Positions 1 through 5,373 of a stretch of 5,373 nucleotides of DNA are shown here, one piece after another. Location: NCBI GenBank assembly GCA_022865685.1, contig JALHUB010000016.1, forward strand, positions 1-5,373, given 5' to 3'. The DNA comes from Dehalococcoidia bacterium. Lineage in GTDB: Bacteria > Chloroflexota > Dehalococcoidia > DSTF01 > JALHUB01. The notes under the pieces were generated by a model. That model had not been told where the DNA came from and did not search any database. It saw nothing but the letters and a program-made list of their open reading frames with translations. The translations under genes were made by a program, and so were the position numbers. Position 1 is the stretch's first letter; the number at the start of each line of letters is the position of its first letter.

Positions 1-1
1 C

Positions 2-22
2 CAGGGGACCCCTGAGATTCTC
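2..22. repeat. Two short abutting palindromes at the window edge
   Basis: CAGGGGACCCCTG (2-14) is a perfect inverted repeat around a single central base. It is followed at once by GAGATTCTC (14-22), whose arms are GAGA and TCTC. They lie upstream of the yebC -35 box. They could be the end of a terminator for a gene to the left of the window or an operator site. No T-run follows and the left context is missing, so no function can be assigned. Confidence 0.25.
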
Positions 23-36
23 TTACCCCCCTTCCT

Positions 37-65
37 TTGCCCTGCCGCCGCCTCGATGCTAGAAT
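37..65 (+). promoter_or_regulatory. Sigma-70-type promoter for the yebC-ruvC-ruvA operon
   Basis: A -35 element TTGCCC (37-42) and a -10 element TAGAAT (60-65) are separated by exactly 17 nt. The expected start of transcription is near 72, giving a leader of about 25 nt that contains the yebC Shine-Dalgarno site. No other promoter is evident before ruvA, so this one probably drives the whole plus-strand operon. Confidence 0.5.
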
Positions 66-85
66 GTGGACGCCAACGACGAGAT

Positions 86-90
86 AGGAG
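86..90 (+). promoter_or_regulatory. Shine-Dalgarno site of yebC
   Basis: AGGAG lies 6 nt before the ATG at 97, which is good spacing and fixes that start codon. Confidence 0.75.
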
Positions 91-96
91 AGCCAC

Positions 97-846
<750 letters not shown>

Positions 847-1389
847 ATGGCTGAGCGCGCGAATCCACTTGCCGCCCGCAACGATGCCCTGATCCTCGGC
901 ATCGACCCAGGCCTGAGGGTGACGGGCTACGGCCTTATTGCCCAGTCCGGTAATGCCATCGAAGCCATCGACTACGGCTGCTTCGCCATCAACCCGCGAC
1001 TCCCGCTATCGGAGCGGCTCGCGTCGCTGTTCGGCGCCCTTCAGGATGTCATCGCCCGGCACGCGCCGTCGGAGGTTGCCATCGAGCAGCCGTTCGTGGC
1101 CGCCAACGCGCACTCGGCGCTGGCGATAGGCGAGGCGCGCGCCGTGGCCGTGCTTGCCGCAGGACTGGCCGGGCTGCCTGTGCAACAGTACTCACCGGCG
1201 GAGGTGAAGCGCGCCGTCACGGGCTACGGCCGCGGCCCGAAGGAGCAGGTGCAAGAGATGGTGCGACTGCAGCTAGGCCTGCGCGACCTGCCCGAGCCAT
1301 TCGACGCTGCTGACGCCCTCGCCGTTGCTTTGTGCCACCTCAGCCGCAAGCGCTCGCGGGCACTGATCGAGAGGAGCGTGGCCCAATGA
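847..1389 (+). CDS. ruvC: Crossover junction endodeoxyribonuclease RuvC
   Basis: RuvC resolves Holliday junctions by symmetric nicking within the RuvABC complex. The protein has 180 residues, close to the usual length of about 160-180. All four catalytic acids are visible: D20 in LGIDPGLRVTGYG, E80 in VAIEQPF, and D153 and D156 in FDAADALAVALCH. Their spacing matches E. coli D7, E66, D138 and D141. The segment HSALAIGEARAV (89-100) and the loop GYGRGPKEQVQ (126-136) are also typical. About a dozen residues precede the usual RuvC start, but no ATG, GTG or TTG lies in frame between 847 and the LGIDPG motif, so the ATG directly after the yebC stop is the likely start. There is no strong Shine-Dalgarno site, so translation is probably coupled to yebC. 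The 3' end is duplicated just downstream, and the stop overlaps the next ATG (ATGA at 1386-1389). Confidence 0.96.
   Translation: MAERANPLAARNDALILGIDPGLRVTGYGLIAQSGNAIEAIDYGCFAINPRLPLSERLASLFGALQDVIARHAPSEVAIEQPFVAANAHSALAIGEARAVAVLAAGLAGLPVQQYSPAEVKRAVTGYGRGPKEQVQEMVRLQLGLRDLPEPFDAADALAVALCHLSRKRSRALIERSVAQ
1372..1376 (+). promoter_or_regulatory. Shine-Dalgarno site of the 45-aa ORF (duplicated from ruvA)
   Basis: AGGAG lies inside the ruvC 3' end, 9 nt before the ATG at 1386. Its surroundings, GAGAGGAGCG, are identical to the ruvA site 134 nt further on. Confidence 0.6.
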
Positions 1390-1523
1390 ACGCCGTCACC
1401 GGTAAGCTCAAGTTGCGTGAATTGTCCGAGCCATTCGATGCTGCCAACGCGCTCCCCGTTGCTTTGTGCCACGTCAGCCACACGCGCTCGCGCGCCTTGA
1501 TGGAGAGGAGCGCGGCTCCATGA
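1386..1523 (+). CDS. 45-aa ORF: duplicated RuvC C-terminal fragment, probably not functional as a nuclease
   Basis: The start ATG overlaps the ruvC stop (ATGA), and its own TGA overlaps the ruvA ATG in the same way. An AGGAG lies 9 nt upstream, so the ORF could well be translated. Residues 1-7 resemble the RuvA N-terminus, while residues 8-45 match RuvC residues 143-180 (EPFDAANALPVALCH against EPFDAADALAVALCH). D18 corresponds to RuvC D153, but N21 replaces catalytic D156, and the first two catalytic acids are absent, so nuclease activity is excluded. About half of the base differences change the amino acid, so purifying selection is not obvious. It could be a decaying duplication product, a translational spacer keeping ruvA coupled to ruvC, or a small binding peptide. 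The first is most likely. Confidence 0.45.
   Translation: MNAVTGKLKLRELSEPFDAANALPVALCHVSHTRSRALMERSAAP
1506..1510 (+). promoter_or_regulatory. Shine-Dalgarno site of ruvA
   Basis: AGGAG lies 9 nt before the ATG at 1520. It selects this start over the in-frame ATG at 1466, which would prepend 18 residues lying within the duplicated block and unlike RuvA. Confidence 0.65.
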
Positions 1524-2116
1524 GCGCCGTCGGCCGCATCTGGGGCGTCGTCGAAGACAGCGGACCGGAGGGCATCACCGTGCGCATCGACGGCACCGGC
1601 CTGGGGCTGCTCGTACAGGTCCCCGGCCACACGCGCGATGCCCTGGGCGTGCCCGGTCGCGAAGTGTCGCTGTACACGCACCTCCAATCGCGCGAAAACG
1701 ACGTTGCCCTCTACGGCTTCGCGATTGCCGACGAGCTGCGGCTCTTCCATCTCCTCATCGGCGTCTCCGGCGTAGGGCCGAAGGGCGCGCTTGCGCTGCT
1801 GACCGGCCTTCCCGGTGACTCGATATGGGAGGCGATTGCCAGCGGCGACGTCGAGCGCATCCGCGCCGTGCCGGGCATCGGCGCCAAGACCGCGAGCCGT
1901 ATCATCATCGACCTCAAGGGGCGACTGCCGGAACACGTCTCCTCCGGCGTTACCGCGGCTTCGCTGCTCGGCGCCGACGAGGAGGTCATCGCCGCGCTCA
2001 TGTCGCTCGGCTACACCCAGGCCGAAGCCTCCTCGGCCGCGGCGCGCCTGCCAGACGACGACGCGCTATCGCTGGAAGAGAAGATCCGCCTCGCCCTGTC
2101 TTCATTCACGCGATAA
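1520..2116 (+). CDS. ruvA: Holliday junction branch migration complex subunit RuvA
   Basis: RuvA is the junction-binding tetramer that loads the RuvB motor and directs branch migration. The protein has 198 residues, the usual length. Residues 1-67 form the OB-fold domain and end in SRENDVALYGF (57-67), the family's acidic-pin region. E59 is kept, while N60 stands where E. coli has Asp56, with D61 next to it. Two helix-hairpin-helix motifs follow: LIGVSGVGPKGALALL (79-94) and IRAVPGIGAKTASRIIIDLK (114-133). The C-terminal three-helix domain that contacts RuvB starts near 153 (EEVIAALMSLGYTQAEA). The start at 1520 is the usual distance from the first beta strand and has a Shine-Dalgarno site. 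It overlaps the stop of the 45-aa ORF, so translation is probably coupled. ruvB does not follow. Confidence 0.96.
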   Translation: MSAVGRIWGVVEDSGPEGITVRIDGTGLGLLVQVPGHTRDALGVPGREVSLYTHLQSRENDVALYGFAIADELRLFHLLIGVSGVGPKGALALLTGLPGDSIWEAIASGDVERIRAVPGIGAKTASRIIIDLKGRLPEHVSSGVTAASLLGADEEVIAALMSLGYTQAEASSAAARLPDDDALSLEEKIRLALSSFTR

Positions 2117-2240
2117 CGCTGCTCAACCCATGTAAGGGAGGACGTTGGTCCCCACACGTCGATGCAATTCAATGAGCACTAAGGGAAGATAACGTGGGCT
2201 CAGATTGGGGACAGTGATCGGGATGCAGGTGTTGTGTCTG

Positions 2241-3446
2241 TTAGTCGCTATTCTGAGGGAGAACCAGCTGTTGCGCTGGCATCTCCCCCTTGCCGGCGTC
2301 AACCCCCTCCAGAGCAAGCAATCGCTCCAAAAGCTCAGCTTCAACATGCCAGACGCGGCGCAGAAAATGTGCGGCAAGCTGCACCAAGCGTAGAAGCTCA
2401 TCGACCGGGCCGGAGACAAATTCAGACAAATTTACCGACTCGTTCCCGTACACCATCCTCTCGAAGAGCAGCAGATCGGAGAGGCGCAGGAGTTGGGTTG
2501 CGTGAGTTGGTGATTCGGATACTTGCCTAGCCAAACTCAAATACTCTGTGAGCCACGATGGCGGCTGGGCCACATGGTCAACAAGCCTTGGAATATCCAT
2601 AGGCTTTACTCCAGTCGATGTCGTCTTCGCGACTCTTGCCAAGGCATCTCGGTAGTAATCATCAGCACGGCCGGCGATCTCCCTCAAGACTGTGGCGCTT
2701 GCGGCACCGGATGCAAAACCATCCATCAACTGTGTTACGGCGCGTGCTGGCGATATTCGCTGCATCAAGCCAGCAGTAAGGAGCGCGCTGACAAGTAACG
2801 CAATCAAGCCCTCCGCAACGAGAAAATCTGTCTGGCGCGGAGACAGCCGCCTTACCTGGGATAGGACCTCGAAATATGCTGGAAGGCGCTTAGCCCTGGA
2901 ACTATTCCCGCTGTACCAAAATGAGTTCGCTATGAAGTCGTGTGCTCTCCTGAAGCGAACATCGGTGGACGCTGTCTTCAACGCAGCGGCGGCCTCACCC
3001 TCAATGAGATCGACGTTGTAGCTGCCAATATATCCGTCCGTTGGACTTACTCCGAACCTCTGTTCGACATCTTGAATAGCTGCTTCATCCCAAAGCAACA
3101 CATTGTAAGGACGAGCCCAAGAGTAGACACTCCCAGCTATGGTTGGCTTCGCAAAGAGCAGATGCTGACAACGCAACACCTGCTTAACACCCATCAACCA
3201 TATGACTCGATCCGCTTCCTTCGCGCCGCCCTTCCGATTCTTGCATTCTCCGACCAGAGTCTGAGGTGTCAACGATGCGTCAAAATCGATCGCGAAGATA
3301 TCGATTTCGGCCATTGTTTGTGGACTTCCGTGAACAAGTTCACGAAGGTTAATGTTGCGTCTTGCGAACCATCCAGATAAGAAGACCGCCCGATGTACTC
3401 GGTATTCCCAGCTGCGTCCCTTGTTGATGTTTCTGGCTTCACGCAT
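2241..3446 (-). CDS. Putative PD-(D/E)XK nuclease with a long uncharacterised C-terminal region
   Basis: I do not recognise a named family. The N-terminal part (about 10-130) has the layout of a restriction-endonuclease-like PD-(D/E)XK domain: E14 in the first helix (GRSWEYRVHRA), D49 in AEIDIFAID, and E67-x-K69 in VGECKNRKGG. A helix follows, then a strand HLLFAKP (95-101) and a late strand NVLLWDE (115-121), as in Mrr-like and Holliday-resolvase-like members. Cleavage of DNA is therefore plausible, but target and specificity are unknown. The remaining 270 residues look mainly helical. Residues 209-228 (LVAEGLIALLVSALLTAGLM) are strongly hydrophobic and could be a membrane segment or a buried helix. 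The ATG overlaps the stop of the upstream gene (TGATG), and AGGA at 3456-3459 lies 9 nt before it. Codon usage is less GC-biased than in the host genes. Confidence 0.85.
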   Translation of the reverse strand: MREARNINKGRSWEYRVHRAVFLSGWFARRNINLRELVHGSPQTMAEIDIFAIDFDASLTPQTLVGECKNRKGGAKEADRVIWLMGVKQVLRCQHLLFAKPTIAGSVYSWARPYNVLLWDEAAIQDVEQRFGVSPTDGYIGSYNVDLIEGEAAAALKTASTDVRFRRAHDFIANSFWYSGNSSRAKRLPAYFEVLSQVRRLSPRQTDFLVAEGLIALLVSALLTAGLMQRISPARAVTQLMDGFASGAASATVLREIAGRADDYYRDALARVAKTTSTGVKPMDIPRLVDHVAQPPSWLTEYLSLARQVSESPTHATQLLRLSDLLLFERMVYGNESVNLSEFVSGPVDELLRLVQLAAHFLRRVWHVEAELLERLLALEGVDAGKGEMPAQQLVLPQNSD

Positions 3447-4750
3447 CAGAAAGTGTCCTGTTGAGCGGCGTTCCTGATCGCCGCCAGAAGAGTGGCATCA
3501 TAGAGAGGGCGCTGGCCGGCTTGACGCGCCTGTGCCTGCTGACGGACAGCAACAGGATCGTTGAAGGAATGAGGTTCGAATAAGCTTGACCCGTCAGATC
3601 CGCGAGGGTTTGGGACGAACAATGCACCGGCTTTCATCGTGTCCCTAGCCTCGACGAGTGTGTCTACCTTGAGCGCTCGGAATCGATAACGGTCACTCCC
3701 TGGCAGGATACGCTCGACATCGACAATTCTTTGTCTTTCCAGAGCGCCGTAGTCGGTTCCAATGGGGCTCGCATTGCCAGCATACCCTTGCTCTATCAGA
3801 CGATCCAAGAAGATTTCCGGATCCTTAAGCTTATACCGGGCGAATCGGGTGCTGAACGCAAAAGACGCTATCACCAGCTTGACTTGATCGAGCGCGTCGG
3901 GAGCTTGTTCTTGAGATACTCCAAACCCACGAAAGCGGGGAGTAAAATGGAATGTCGCCTTCTTGCCTTCAGCCGTTACGATGTCCACCGCTTCAATCAG
4001 CCCCTTGGCAATCGCCAGGCGAACGAGGTCCGGTCTCGCTGCCTCGATTTCGCGCGTCGGTCGCCCCTCATGGCTGTGCAACTCCTCGAGCAAAGAACGC
4101 AAACCCTCTCGAATTTCGCCGGAGAGAGCAGCCAGTGCTCGCACAGTCCGCTGAATATCCTCTCCCCAGAGAAAATCGTTGTAGAGAAAGTCAGTGTCGT
4201 AATCGGCGACATGACAGATTTTGATCAGGTTATGCGCAAGGCTCAGTTCAATGGCTTGTTCGGCTTCTTGCTCCGTAAGATTCCTTGAGATGCACTTTTC
4301 TTTTGCCTCTTCCCTCGTTGTAGGTAATGCGGCAGTAAGAGCCAATAAGAAGATGGCACCACGTTCCGGCAGATCGAGGGCTAGGTGGTCCCAGATTCGC
4401 GCCGTCTGATCCATCACATCGTCTTGGGAAAGAACCACAGCTCGAAGACCCCGTATCCGCGTGCCAACGCGATCCACCTGAATCACGCCCAGGTTCTCTA
4501 GGACGGGAATGACTATGTTCTCCAATTCGTGACGATTGATCATTGCATCCCTTGCAATCGGTGAGAGACGTGCCATTGAATACGGCGCCAATCGACGCAT
4601 TCTCCCAAGCAGATCGCATATCTTGCCAGCTAGCACGGTGGCTTCGAACGCCGCGGCAGCTTGAATTGTATAGCTTCGAAGATGCTTCCAAGCGCTATAA
4701 ATCCAATATCCCTCTTCGATACGATGGGGCGCTATCTGCGTGGTCGTCAT
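3446..4750 (-). CDS. Uncharacterised protein with probable winged-helix segments, first gene of the two-gene module
   Basis: I do not recognise the family. From the ATG at 4750 the product has 434 residues. The frame is open to an ATG at 4894, but the extra 48 residues lie upstream of the best promoter and look non-coding, so MTTTQIAPHRIEEGYW is preferred. At least two segments look like winged helices. In 73-106 a helix, HELENIVIPVLENLGVI, is followed by a basic beta wing. In 214-271 REIEAARPDLVRLAIAKGLI is followed by VDIVTAEGKKATFHFTP. A third possible unit covers about 287-358. Residues 130-180 are helical and rich in Glu, Lys and Ala. There is no Walker motif, nuclease signature, signal peptide or clear membrane helix. 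DNA binding, as sensor, regulator or targeting subunit for the coupled nuclease, is an inference. GC bias is lower than in the neighbouring housekeeping genes. Confidence 0.8.
   Translation of the reverse strand: MTTTQIAPHRIEEGYWIYSAWKHLRSYTIQAAAAFEATVLAGKICDLLGRMRRLAPYSMARLSPIARDAMINRHELENIVIPVLENLGVIQVDRVGTRIRGLRAVVLSQDDVMDQTARIWDHLALDLPERGAIFLLALTAALPTTREEAKEKCISRNLTEQEAEQAIELSLAHNLIKICHVADYDTDFLYNDFLWGEDIQRTVRALAALSGEIREGLRSLLEELHSHEGRPTREIEAARPDLVRLAIAKGLIEAVDIVTAEGKKATFHFTPRFRGFGVSQEQAPDALDQVKLVIASFAFSTRFARYKLKDPEIFLDRLIEQGYAGNASPIGTDYGALERQRIVDVERILPGSDRYRFRALKVDTLVEARDTMKAGALFVPNPRGSDGSSLFEPHSFNDPVAVRQQAQARQAGQRPLYDATLLAAIRNAAQQDTF
3456..3459 (-). promoter_or_regulatory. Shine-Dalgarno site of the nuclease gene
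   Basis: On the minus strand AGGA lies within the 3' end of the upstream gene, 9 nt before the ATG at 3446. With the TGATG overlap it supports coupled translation of the pair. Confidence 0.5.
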
Positions 4751-4757
4751 GCATGGA

Positions 4758-4786
4758 AGTCTAGCATCCTCTGGTCGGGTTTTCAA
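4758..4786 (-). promoter_or_regulatory. Promoter of the two-gene module, predicted leaderless
   Basis: On the minus strand the -35 element TTGAAA (4781-4786; 5 of 6 consensus bases) and the -10 element TAGACT (4758-4763; 4 of 6) are separated by exactly 17 nt. Only 7 nt (4751-4757) separate the -10 box from the ATG at 4750, so transcription should start at or just next to the A of the start codon. No properly spaced Shine-Dalgarno site precedes that ATG, which agrees with a leaderless mRNA. Confidence 0.5.
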
Positions 4787-4800
4787 GGAGATCCTGCATA

Positions 4801-4820
4801 CATCGAATACCATCGAGATG
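4801..4820. repeat. Two CATCGA direct repeats 10 bp apart, upstream of the module promoter
   Basis: CATCGA occurs at 4801-4806 and 4811-4816, one helical turn apart and about 15 bp upstream of the -35 box of the two-gene module. The second copy also forms a CATC-GA-GATG dyad. This is a suitable place for a regulator site, but such a short repeat may be chance. Confidence 0.2.
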
Positions 4821-4904
4821 ATGTGACACTCTGTGGGTCGTGTGCGTGAGAGACAAAGATGAGAACCCGCGAATCCTCCGCGTCTGCTGACCACCCGTTA
4901 CGCG

Positions 4905-4910
4905 TATAGT
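4905..4910 (+). promoter_or_regulatory. Possible -10 element for uvrB
   Basis: TATAGT matches the -10 consensus at five of six positions and would start transcription near 4917, leaving a leader of about 10 nt before the uvrB ATG at 4927. No convincing -35 box is seen 16-18 nt upstream. Neither a CTG-N10-CAG nor a GAAC-N4-GTTC LexA box is evident. Confidence 0.35.
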
Positions 4911-4926
4911 AAACTTGATTAGAGAT

Positions 4927-5373
4927 ATGCCCGACTTCAAACTCGTTTCTGATTTCCAGGCCACAGGTGACCAACCTGAGGCCATCGACGAGCTCGTCGA
5001 CGGCCTGACGCGCGGCTACAATCACCAGACCCTCCTCGGCGTGACCGGCAGCGGCAAGACGTTCACCATGGCCGGCGTCGTCGCGCGCGTCCAGCGTCCG
5101 ACGCTCGTGCTCGCGCCCAACCGCACGCTTGCCGCGCAACTCGCCTCCGAGTTCAAGGACTTCTTCCCCGAGAGCTCCGTCGAGTACTTCGTCAGCTACT
5201 ACGACTACTACCAGCCCGAGGCCTACGTCCCGCGCACCGACACCTATATCGAGAAAGACAGCGCGATTAACGAGCAGATCGACCGCATGCGCCATGCCGC
5301 CACCCGCGCGCTGCTCGAGCGGGACGACGTGATCATCGTGGCGAGCGTGTCCTGCATCTACGGTATCGGCTCG
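4927..5373 (+). CDS. uvrB: UvrABC system protein B, N-terminal part (cut by window end)
   Basis: UvrB is the DNA-damage-verifying helicase-like subunit of nucleotide excision repair. It receives lesions from UvrA and recruits UvrC. The window holds the first 149 codons of a protein normally around 650-700 residues, with no stop before the edge. The N-terminus MPDFKLVSDFQATGDQPEAI is typical of the family and supports the start at 4927. Walker A is GVTGSGKT (38-45, with K44 and T45). The segment LVLAPNRTLAAQL (60-72) is the conserved helicase motif Ia. YYDYYQPEAYVP (91-102) begins the beta-hairpin that inserts between the DNA strands, and SVSCIYGIG (140-148) is the conserved stretch near the end of the fragment. 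The ribosome binding site is weak (AGAG only 2 nt from the ATG), and the leader may be very short. It diverges from the two-gene module. Confidence 0.97.
   Translation, partial: MPDFKLVSDFQATGDQPEAIDELVDGLTRGYNHQTLLGVTGSGKTFTMAGVVARVQRPTLVLAPNRTLAAQLASEFKDFFPESSVEYFVSYYDYYQPEAYVPRTDTYIEKDSAINEQIDRMRHAATRALLERDDVIIVASVSCIYGIGS

Larger units (their letters stand above)
1280..1531 (+). repeat. Imperfect tandem duplication of the ruvC-tail/ruvA-head junction (134-nt offset)
   Basis: Segment 1280-1397 matches 1414-1531 without gaps at a constant offset of 134 nt. By hand count about 98 of 118 positions are identical, roughly 83%. Each copy contains the ruvC 3' end, the AGGAG ribosome binding site and an ATGA junction followed by CGCCGTC. 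The end of the first copy reads MNAVTGK and the true ruvA start reads MSAVGRI, so the first copy seems to carry a relic of the ruvA start. The second copy then resumes within ruvC sequence. That is the pattern expected from a direct tandem duplication of about 134 bp, followed by divergence. The unit is 2 modulo 3, which matches the one-base step backwards at each ATGA overlap. Confidence 0.9.
2117..4926. other. Lower-GC accessory insert between ruvA and uvrB
   Basis: Base composition changes visibly after the ruvA stop and returns to GC-rich, G/C-ending codons at the uvrB start. The block contains only two minus-strand genes, their promoter region and two short spacers. The 124-nt spacer 2117-2240 between the convergent ruvA and nuclease genes holds no recognisable gene. 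It shows only a weak GG(A)GGAC/GTCCCC dyad without a T-run, so I call no terminator. The 176-nt spacer 4751-4926 holds the divergent promoters. I see no transposase, integrase, tRNA, long terminal inverted repeat or target duplication. Horizontal acquisition is inferred from composition, orientation and position. Confidence 0.55.

Noticed and set aside
1340..1936. Minus-strand open frame of 198 codons opposite ruvC/ruvA
   Set aside because: It is a GC-rich antisense shadow of ruvA and the duplicated block. The apparent internal repeat in its translation only mirrors the tandem duplication.
2135..2156. Possible terminator between the convergent ruvA and nuclease genes
   Set aside because: The GG(A)GGAC/GTCCCC dyad is only 6 bp with a bulge, and no T-run follows on either strand.
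2195..2230. TTGGGGACAG stretch as a transposon end or REP-like element
   Set aside because: There is no matching inverted or direct copy at the other border of the insert and no transposase, so it is only a loose resemblance.
2123..2419. Minus-strand frame reaching into the ruvA-nuclease spacer, as a possible gene remnant
   Set aside because: Most of it overlaps the nuclease gene in another frame. The part in the spacer is too short and shows no recognisable motif.
2940..3380. Plus-strand open frame of 146 codons within the nuclease gene
   Set aside because: It is antisense to the coherent PD-(D/E)XK reading frame, shows no recognisable domain and no ribosome binding site, and its length is readily explained as a shadow of the real gene.
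3731..4288. Plus-strand open frame of 185 codons within the 434-aa gene
   Set aside because: It is antisense to a longer, well-structured frame that has a promoter and is coupled to the next gene. The translation has no domain-like pattern.
4751..4894. 48-codon upstream extension of the 434-aa gene to an ATG at 4894
   Set aside because: The translation is rich in Arg, Ser and Cys, without domain character. It lies upstream of the best promoter and has no Shine-Dalgarno site, whereas the ATG at 4750 sits at the predicted transcription start.

Overview
This window looks like a high-GC bacterial chromosome segment carrying a DNA-repair neighbourhood. It reads as free-living and Gram-variable, and a Chloroflexota-type organism fits the style of the YebC, RuvA and UvrB proteins and the yebC-ruvC-ruvA order. 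That placement is a low-confidence inference made without database searches.

Positions 1-2116 form one plus-strand operon. A recognisable -35/-10 promoter and Shine-Dalgarno site lead into yebC, then ruvC (no gap), a 45-codon mini-ORF, and ruvA. The mini-ORF is the most unusual part of this block. It comes from an imperfect tandem duplication with an offset of exactly 134 nt that spans the ruvC 3' end, the ruvA ribosome binding site and the first codons of ruvA. The duplication places a second ATGA stop/start overlap between ruvC and ruvA, so ruvC, the mini-ORF and ruvA are still chained by overlapping stop/start codons. The mini-ORF copy has an Asn where RuvC has its fourth catalytic Asp. 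ruvB, which often follows ruvA, is not here.

Positions 2117-4926 are a block of visibly lower GC and different codon usage, on the opposite strand. It holds two genes in one transcription unit that runs right to left: a 434-aa protein of unknown family that looks like a multi-winged-helix protein, then a 401-aa protein whose N-terminus carries a PD-(D/E)XK nuclease signature and whose long helical C-terminus I do not recognise. Their stop and start codons overlap (TGATG). A good promoter, TTGAAA-17-TAGACT, sits so close to the first ATG that the transcript should be leaderless. I read this as a horizontally acquired accessory module, possibly an undescribed defence or DNA-processing system. 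No transposase, integrase, terminal repeats or target-site duplication is visible.

At 4927 the high-GC plus-strand sequence resumes with the 5' part of uvrB, which is cut by the window end. The host genes thus cover Holliday-junction processing (RuvC, RuvA), nucleotide excision repair (UvrB) and translation support or regulation (YebC). The two-gene module sits between ruvA and uvrB, converging with ruvA and diverging from uvrB.
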